Source: Rossellomorea sp036867415
GTDB lineage: Bacteria; Bacillota; Bacilli; Bacillales; Bacillaceae_B
Reading direction: 5' to 3'
Assembly (NCBI RefSeq): GCF_036867415.1
Contig: NZ_JBAJHU010000007.1
Span: 62,001-126,000, forward strand
DNA length: 64,000 nucleotides
Shown here: in pieces, positions 59,504 through 64,000 of the stretch
Layout of the letters: each line of letters opens with the position of its first letter
How positions within the stretch are numbered: the first letter of the stretch is position 1
Translations under genes and position numbers: made by a program
The notes under the pieces: model-generated
What the model saw: the letters and a program-made list of their open reading frames with translations, nothing else
Told to the model about the DNA's origin: nothing
Database searches by the model: none

Positions 59504-60124
59504 TTATTTATAAAATGATTTCTTTAGAAGATCCGTATAGGAATCAAGCTCTGCAAGGACATCCTCTTTATAGATATCAGCAACCGACATTGATTTTGCT
59601 TTTGCCTGCTGCTGGTTGGCAAATCCTTCAAATGTCCAATAAATCACCTGAATGGCCTTCGCCGCATCAATGCCTTCCCGGAATTTGCCTGCATCGATAT
59701 TGCTGAATAATTTTGTGAAGCTGCTGTCTGTCAATGACTCCCTTATCGTCTCAACCTCTTCCTTCACTTCCGCTTCATCTTCATGAAAAACACTGTTCAG
59801 AAAATTGATTAAATCGGGGTATGTCTTAAACAATTCGAGCTTGATGACCGACACCTGCCGGATGATTTCAAAGATGTCCCGTTCTTCCCAATCCAGGCGG
59901 GCATATATCTTTTCTGCAAACATATCGGAAAGGTGTTCATACAGAGACAAATACAAATCTTTCTTACTTTTGAAGTAATGAAACAAAATACCCTTCGAAA
60001 TTCCGGCTTCCTTCACGATTGCGTTCGTCGAAGCTCTCTTATACCCATTCTCCGAGAACACCTTCGTTGCCGCATTGATAATTCTGTCTTCTTTTTCTGA
60101 ATCTATATTTAATGAATGGAACAA
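59504..60124 (-). CDS. TetR-family transcriptional repressor
   Basis: The 206-residue regulator has an N-terminal TetR HTH (INAATKVFSENGYKRASTN, then AGISKGILFHYFKSKKDLYL) and a helical ligand-binding C-terminus. TTG at 60124 is the best start (MFHSLNID); AAGGAGG lies about 12 bases upstream. It heads the exporter operon on the same strand. Two TTGACCA/TGGTCAA palindromes in its promoter make autoregulation very likely. Confidence 0.9.
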   Translation of the reverse strand: MFHSLNIDSEKEDRIINAATKVFSENGYKRASTNAIVKEAGISKGILFHYFKSKKDLYLSLYEHLSDMFAEKIYARLDWEERDIFEIIRQVSVIKLELFKTYPDLINFLNSVFHEDEAEVKEEVETIRESLTDSSFTKLFSNIDAGKFREGIDAAKAIQVIYWTFEGFANQQQAKAKSMSVADIYKEDVLAELDSYTDLLKKSFYK

Positions 60125-60157
60125 AATGAAAGGATCCCTCCTTCAACGGACAAGTTA

Positions 60158-60174
60158 TTGACCACTATGGTCAA
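60158..60174. promoter_or_regulatory. TetR operator 1 (TTGACCA-CTA-TGGTCAA)
   Basis: A perfect 7-bp inverted repeat with a three-base spacer, lying just downstream of the -10 box of the tetR promoter. Confidence 0.8.
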
Positions 60175-60178
60175 TTCC

Positions 60179-60207
60179 ATATTACACCTTTTGACCAGGT
60201 TGGTCAA
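60179..60207 (-). promoter_or_regulatory. Promoter of tetR-ABC operon
   Basis: TTGACC, 17-base spacer and TAATAT on the minus strand. The -35 lies inside operator 2, and operator 1 follows the -10, so bound repressor would block RNA polymerase. Confidence 0.6.
60191..60207. promoter_or_regulatory. TetR operator 2 (TTGACCA-GGT-TGGTCAA)
   Basis: The same 7-bp arms as operator 1, with a different three-base spacer. Centres are 33 bases apart, about three helical turns, so two dimers would sit on the same DNA face. Confidence 0.8.
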
Positions 60208-60274
60208 TGAAGAATTTGAAGGCACGCCCCAGAGTTAATCACCACATTAACGTGGTCCGGGACGCACCTTCAAT

Positions 60275-61027
60275 TTATGGTGCAGTGCAGTATTGGTCAA
60301 CGATCTTGAGCAAGCGCCCGCTTCTCTCAGATGAGACGTTTTCTGAGAGTCTTGCCCCAGCAATGATTGGCCCCCAATCGAGTACTTGTTCTTTTTGCAG
60401 TCCACTCTTTTGGCAGTAGAGCCGTAAATACAATTCAGCGAGTTTTGATGAAACCTGGGAATATAGAAGATAGGACCTGTAGACATCTGCAGGTATATTG
60501 CCGCTGCTTGAATCAACCCAGTCGATAATTGTCACATCATGTTTACTCATGATTAAGTTATTGAGGTGGAAATCTCCGTGGCAGAGTCTATTATTGTTTG
60601 ACATGGATGCCAATTTCCCTAATAAAAGATATTTTTGTTTTTGCGACAATTCCCCCGAAGCATTAATCTGTCTGGTTAATTTTTCAGACATGGGCTCAAG
60701 TGAATCAGCGGAATTTGTATGGATCTTCAACTGAACGTCGACAGAAAGACTCATGAAATACTCTGCACTTGCCCTGTCTGCCTCAGCGAGCTCTCCCAAT
60801 GTCCTGCCTTTAACATATTCCATGATGATCGCCTGTCTACCGTCTATTTTCGTGACACCTACTATTTCTGGAACCGGAAGACCGCATGAATGTGCAAGGA
60901 TCTGTTTATTTGCTTCTACGGCAGCTTCTCCTTCAGGTAAGTGACTGTGGAAAACCTTGACCACCCTGTTTTCATGGAGATAGACTTTGGCGGTATTTCC
61001 TGCAGCGATTGGATCGGTTAAATTCAT
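60275..61027 (-). CDS. Aminoglycoside phosphotransferase-family kinase
   Basis: The 250-residue kinase-fold protein has ATP-lobe residues (AAGNTAKVYLHENRVVKVF), the brenner-type catalytic motif LCHGDFHLNNLIM near residue 165 and VTIIDWVDSSSG as the metal Asp motif. Such proteins phosphorylate small molecules; a resistance role is not implied. GGGGAG precedes the ATG. Its 3' end lies near the tetR operators. Confidence 0.87.
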   Translation of the reverse strand: MNLTDPIAAGNTAKVYLHENRVVKVFHSHLPEGEAAVEANKQILAHSCGLPVPEIVGVTKIDGRQAIIMEYVKGRTLGELAEADRASAEYFMSLSVDVQLKIHTNSADSLEPMSEKLTRQINASGELSQKQKYLLLGKLASMSNNNRLCHGDFHLNNLIMSKHDVTIIDWVDSSSGNIPADVYRSYLLYSQVSSKLAELYLRLYCQKSGLQKEQVLDWGPIIAGARLSENVSSERSGRLLKIVDQYCTAP

Positions 61028-61049
61028 TGCTTCTCCCCTCTAATCTTAA

Positions 61050-61337
61050 CTAAGGCTTATGAAATAGCTTTCGCTGTTTCATATAATCGACCGCCTTGGT
61101 CTTATTTTTCTGGTTGGCGACATGTGCTGTTTCGTTTTTTTCTCTATAGAAGGCAATAAACCGCTCCTCGTGAAGTACTCCCTCTGCAATAGCTTTTTGG
61201 ACAGCACATTGAGGCTCAGTTGTATGAGTACAATTTGAGAATTTGCATTGAATGGACAGAGCCTTTATATCTTCGAATCCTGCCTCTGTATTTTCTACGG
61301 AATAGACCATGTCAAAATCATCTTTATTAAACTTCAT
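61050..61337 (-). CDS. Stand-alone RsgA-type C-terminal zinc domain
   Basis: The 95-residue product (start MKFNKDDFDM, with AAAGGTG nine bases upstream; a GTG four codons earlier is possible) contains GFEDIKALSIQCKFSNCTHT, then a cysteine (EPQCAVQKAIAEGVL). These are the zinc ligands C-X4-C-X-H-X5-C of the ribosome-assembly GTPase RsgA. The OB-fold and GTPase domains are absent, and no remnant is seen upstream because another gene begins 32 bp away. It may be a gene fragment, or a small protein that still docks on the 30S subunit. Confidence 0.75.
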   Translation of the reverse strand: MKFNKDDFDMVYSVENTEAGFEDIKALSIQCKFSNCTHTTEPQCAVQKAIAEGVLHEERFIAFYREKNETAHVANQKNKTKAVDYMKQRKLFHKP

Positions 61338-61368
61338 ATTATTATTCACCTTTCATTCTTAAGGAAGT

Positions 61369-61551
61369 TTATGCGAATTTTTCTGGATTTTTCACTTTTA
61401 AAGCCAGTATCAACCCGCATTGCAAACAAAAATCAGCCTCCACTTCTGAACTTTTAATTATCGCTCGTTTCTTAAATAGTGAACCATACCCTTTAAATTC
61501 TCCCGTTCTCATTTCATTTGAACCACAAGCAGGACAAGTATCTTTTATCAT
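61369..61551 (-). CDS. Small zinc-ribbon protein (60 aa)
   Basis: The product has CPACGS near the start and CLQCG near residue 42, a four-cysteine zinc ribbon, with a basic middle (YGSLFKKRAIIKSS). There are no other domains. It probably binds nucleic acid or a protein partner; the role is unknown. GTGAGGGAA lies upstream. It is followed within 32 bp by the RsgA-like fragment. Confidence 0.75.
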   Translation of the reverse strand: MIKDTCPACGSNEMRTGEFKGYGSLFKKRAIIKSSEVEADFCLQCGLILALKVKNPEKFA

Positions 61552-61596
61552 GACATTCCCTCACCTTTAGAATGAATTTGATCATGTACGATGTAA

Positions 61597-61616
61597 TTAT
61601 TTTCAGCTGAAAATAA
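61597..61616. repeat. 20-bp perfect palindrome
   Basis: TTATTTTCAG joined to its complement CTGAAAATAA without a spacer, 45 bp upstream of the zinc-ribbon gene. It could be an operator. It is longer than the CodY consensus and does not match it exactly. Confidence 0.5.
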
Positions 61617-61674
61617 AGGGTACTCCCTTTGACCTTCACTTCTGATTCAAAAAAACCCTTGATTTCAATGGATC

Positions 61675-62163
61675 TCAAATACTTTTTCCCTCTTCTTCAT
61701 GACATACATATTCCATCTTAAGGAACTCAAAAGTATCACCATTCGTATTCTGATTAAAAGTTTCCACATCCTGAAATCCAATCTTTCTGTAAACCTTTAT
61801 TGCCCTCTCATTGAATCTGGCGACGGATAAAGTGATTTTCACAGGGCTAAAACGGAATTTCACAAATCCCATCCCAGCCGTCAGAAACTTTGAGCCCCTG
61901 CGGTTGCCGGTCAAATCCGGCCTCATGCCAAGTCCGATATCATAGATTCCGGCACCCGTTTTGTTGATGCTGAAAAAGCCGGCCAGTCCTTCGCCTTCAT
62001 AAACCGAGAACATTGTGTCACCTCGTGATTCGGGGTCTAAAAAGTCGACAAGATCTTCTTTATCCGATTCCATATCGTAAAAGGAATACTCTCCTTCATA
62101 GTGCCAATGGTAAGCAATGAATTCTGCTTGAGACTGTGTCATCGGCTTAAATGTATAGGTCAC
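61675..62163 (-). CDS. GNAT-family N-acetyltransferase
   Basis: A 162-residue GNAT begins with GTG and has GAGGGGA upstream. It carries MFSVYEGEGLAGFFSINKTG (beta strands 2-3), MRPDLTGNRRGSKFLTAGM as the acetyl-CoA loop and VARFNERAIKVYRKIGFQ at the C-terminal part. It resembles RimJ/YobR-type acetyltransferases. The substrate is unknown. It follows the DUF2785 gene by 10 bp and is likely co-transcribed. Confidence 0.87.
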   Translation of the reverse strand: MTYTFKPMTQSQAEFIAYHWHYEGEYSFYDMESDKEDLVDFLDPESRGDTMFSVYEGEGLAGFFSINKTGAGIYDIGLGMRPDLTGNRRGSKFLTAGMGFVKFRFSPVKITLSVARFNERAIKVYRKIGFQDVETFNQNTNGDTFEFLKMEYVCHEEEGKSI

Positions 62164-62173
62164 TGTTATCCCC

Positions 62174-63025
62174 TCACACTTTCTCTAGACATCGTTTAAT
62201 GCTTTCCTGGATTGATCCATATTTTGACTCCGCACTTATTTTCACATAAAAACTTTTCAAAAAAGCCTTGCAGTTAAATACAAGGAACCAATACTCTTCT
62301 TCTGAAAGTTCTTCTTTTTTGGTTTTCAAATCTTCCGGTACGTTCTGTAATAGGCTTTCGATTTCTTCCACGTTCAACCCATTATTCAGCATTTCAATGA
62401 TTGGGGTTACCATCCGTTCGTCCTCATGATGGATATAGACGGTGTCAGATACAAACATCTTATTCCAGAGCGGTTCGAGTATTTCAGGATACAGGTCATT
62501 ACTGATTTTTGGATTTTTGACAAGTTCATCGAACGTGTCGGCTGCATGCGCAACACTGTGTGCCCATCCTTTGCCAGGGACATATCCCCTTAAATCCTTC
62601 TCTTGATTTAAATATATGATCAACTGATCCTTTACCTTTTCAATTTTCGTATGCGTCAGTAAGTTATCCTTATTATCTTTGTATAAAATAAGCGCCATCA
62701 AGAGAGTAGTAAAAGATCTTGTAAACACGGAATCCGTGCCATTTTCACCCAATCCCTTATGTAAGAGCTCATTTAAACATATATCCAACAATTCTATTAA
62801 AAGATCAGATTCTATTTGGTTATCCTCAATGATCATTCGGAAAAAAGTGGTGTAAATCAGTTTATCCCTAAGTTCAGCATCCGTTGATCCGATATGCGTT
62901 ATCATAGATTCTACGGATAATAATTGGTCAACGTCATTCCATGTATTTTCACCTGAATTAATTTCAATCAAAATTTTCTTTAGTTCGTTTTCATTAAGTA
63001 CCCTTTTATTTAATTGAAGTTTCAT
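62174..63025 (-). CDS. DUF2785 family protein
   Basis: The 283-residue mostly helical protein contains RSFTTLLMALILYKDN and RGYVPGKGWAHSVAHAADTF, the DUF2785 core with two histidines. ATG 63025 is preferred because AAGGAG is seven to eight bases away; an earlier ATG two codons upstream is closer than usual. The function is unknown. It is likely co-transcribed with the GNAT gene downstream. Confidence 0.85.
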   Translation of the reverse strand: MKLQLNKRVLNENELKKILIEINSGENTWNDVDQLLSVESMITHIGSTDAELRDKLIYTTFFRMIIEDNQIESDLLIELLDICLNELLHKGLGENGTDSVFTRSFTTLLMALILYKDNKDNLLTHTKIEKVKDQLIIYLNQEKDLRGYVPGKGWAHSVAHAADTFDELVKNPKISNDLYPEILEPLWNKMFVSDTVYIHHEDERMVTPIIEMLNNGLNVEEIESLLQNVPEDLKTKKEELSEEEYWFLVFNCKAFLKSFYVKISAESKYGSIQESIKRCLEKV

Positions 63026-63120
63026 AGACATTCTCCTTTTTAGTTATGATTCTGAGAGGACGAAAAAAAGCTCAATACCAATTATTTCAAATATTGTTAA
63101 TTTTCTCAATGATTAATTCA

Positions 63121-63159
63121 AAAAAAGAAGCTTACTATTTTATTTTCAGCTAAGCTTCT
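63121..63159 (-). terminator. Terminator of the DUF2798 gene
   Basis: GAAGCTTA and TAAGCTTC flank a 16-base loop and are followed by seven T residues on the minus strand. Confidence 0.85.
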
Positions 63160-63194
63160 TTCGTACAGAGGCGATTGCTCCCCCTTATATTTTG

Positions 63195-63692
63195 CTATTG
63201 GCTAATACTTCCGGATTCTGACATGACCGGGCTTTTTACAAATTTCACAAATAGAAACCGGATGAACGGTCCCATGACGATCAGCTGCAGCGGGAGGGAA
63301 AAGATAAAATTCTTGAATGCAGTCGATGCGTAATGTTCCAAAATGGACCCTTCAGAAAGTCCGGTAAATATATAAGAAGTTACCAAACCGAATAAGGACA
63401 TCAAGCAGACCATTCCTATCACCATACAGCAGGACATGGCCAGGATCGCATTCAGCCCATTCGATTTATCAAAACGCAGTAAAGAAGTAACTTTATGTGC
63501 TACCGGTCCTACTACGAAAAGCTCCAATAAGAATGCCACCGCAAACCCTAAAACGAATTGCATAAAGATTCCTTTAATTGATATGATTCCAATCAAGTCA
63601 TTGATGACTAAGTTGTACAATGTCATGACGATTACCATCCCTGTACACATCATTAATCCAAAATAAACGCTCTCTTTCTTCGTTGTAGGCAA
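63195..63692 (-). CDS. DUF2798 family membrane protein
   Basis: The 165-residue protein has four membrane segments arranged as two similar halves. The first has FGLMMCTGMVIVMTLYNLVI and a VLGFAVAFLLELFVVGPVAH segment; the second has MSCCMVIGMVCLMSLFGLVT and LPLQLIVMGPFIRFLF. This duplicated plan is typical of DUF2798. It appears to start with TTG (MPTTKKES), with AAGGG upstream. The transported or sensed molecule is unknown. Confidence 0.82.
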   Translation of the reverse strand: MPTTKKESVYFGLMMCTGMVIVMTLYNLVINDLIGIISIKGIFMQFVLGFAVAFLLELFVVGPVAHKVTSLLRFDKSNGLNAILAMSCCMVIGMVCLMSLFGLVTSYIFTGLSEGSILEHYASTAFKNFIFSLPLQLIVMGPFIRFLFVKFVKSPVMSESGSISQ

Positions 63693-63844
63693 ATTCCATC
63701 ATCCCTTCTGTTAAACACTTAGTCATTATAGCTATTTAAGAACGGTCTTCATAAGTGAACGTTGTGTGAACAATTTTTTGCCGGGTGAAATCAATTAATC
63801 TATTCTAAACGCACGCAATATGGATTATTTTTTCCATAAAAAAG

Positions 63845-64000
63845 AAGAGGCTGGGACGAAACAAAAAAACAACTGCCTAAAGGCGAACATTAACAGTGAT
63901 GACCACTGAATACCGCTAATGATTTCCGTGCAAGACTTCGCTTTCCGCGGGTAGTCCGTGAGTCCCCTAGGCACAAAGCCTGCGGGGTCTCACTTGTCTA
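63845..64000. repeat. Nested-palindrome repeat, copy 2 (cut by window end)
   Basis: The first 118 bases match copy 1 (from 30851) with about nine differences by eye, including the terminal AAGAGGCTGGGAC, ACAACTGCCTAAAGG and CAAGACTTCGCTTTCCGCGG. After that the interior differs: here GTGAGTCCCC/GGGGTCTCAC forms an inner hairpin. The far end lies outside the window. Confidence 0.85.

Noticed and set aside
1..64000. CRISPR arrays, tRNA, rRNA, prophage or transposase genes
   Set aside because: No direct-repeat arrays with regular spacing, no cloverleaf-like or rRNA sequence, and no integrase, transposase or phage structural protein was found when reading both strands.

Overview
This 64 kb window comes from a Bacillaceae chromosome (Bacillus or a close relative). 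The evidence is a low-to-moderate GC content, strong GGAGG-type ribosome binding sites, sigma-A promoters, Rho-independent terminators, and operons that match Bacillus subtilis in gene order: dppABCDE-ykfABC, xpt-pbuX, cysH-cysP-sat-cysC-ylnDEF, the tenA/thi operon, and desKR. Nearly all genes lie on the minus strand. I saw no rRNA, tRNA, CRISPR array, prophage or complete insertion sequence.

Layout. 1-8 kb: a CodY-type promoter drives dppA, dppBCDE (dipeptide ABC importer) and ykfABC (muropeptide degradation; ykfC runs off the left edge). 8.3-10.5 kb: xpt-pbuX under a guanine riboswitch. 10.6-18.6 kb: a sulfate assimilation operon behind a SAM-I riboswitch. It runs from a 50-codon yezD-like gene through cysH, cysP, sat, cysC, a one-chain siroheme sulfite/nitrite reductase and a DUF3906-like gene to three siroheme synthesis genes. 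18.7-20.1 kb: cystine transporter tcyP. 20.3-27.9 kb: a nine-gene thiamine operon under a TPP riboswitch, combining tenA, the ykoEDC ECF importer and tenI-thiO-thiS-thiG-thiF. 27.9-29.6 kb: the membrane-fluidity two-component pair desR/desK.

29.7-46 kb holds mostly single housekeeping or poorly known genes: a ribbon-helix-helix-like protein, exoA, a DEAD-box helicase, a tandem P-loop ATPase, an AIM24 protein, an E. coli-type speD, a CAP protein, a DsbA/FrnE-like protein, a SUV3-like RNA helicase, SRPBCC, HAD, DUF948, SDR and nucleotidyltransferase proteins. A 438-bp nested-palindrome repeat lies at 30.85-31.29 kb, and a second copy starts at 63.845 kb and is cut by the window end.

46-64 kb: a MutS2-like ATPase lacking the Smr domain, dsdA, a GNAT, a flavodoxin-type reductase, a frameshifted metallo-hydrolase, an MFS drug exporter and helD. 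These are followed by a TetR-controlled ABC exporter operon with two identical-type operators, an APH-family kinase, a stand-alone RsgA C-terminal zinc domain, and DUF2785 and DUF2798 proteins.

The most interesting signal is the leader of the MutS2-like gene (48144-48514 with its promoter). It contains a consensus promoter, a Shine-Dalgarno sequence, a seven-codon upstream ORF whose last codons form one arm of an 11-bp stem, and two tandem terminators. A segment beginning in the other arm can pair with the loop of the second terminator. This has the form of ribosome-mediated transcription attenuation, as known for antibiotic-inducible resistance genes, placed here in front of a paralogue of the collided-ribosome factor MutS2. 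That functional reading is inference and untested. A second candidate is a roughly 127-nt small RNA diverging from helD, with its own promoter and a near-perfect terminator.
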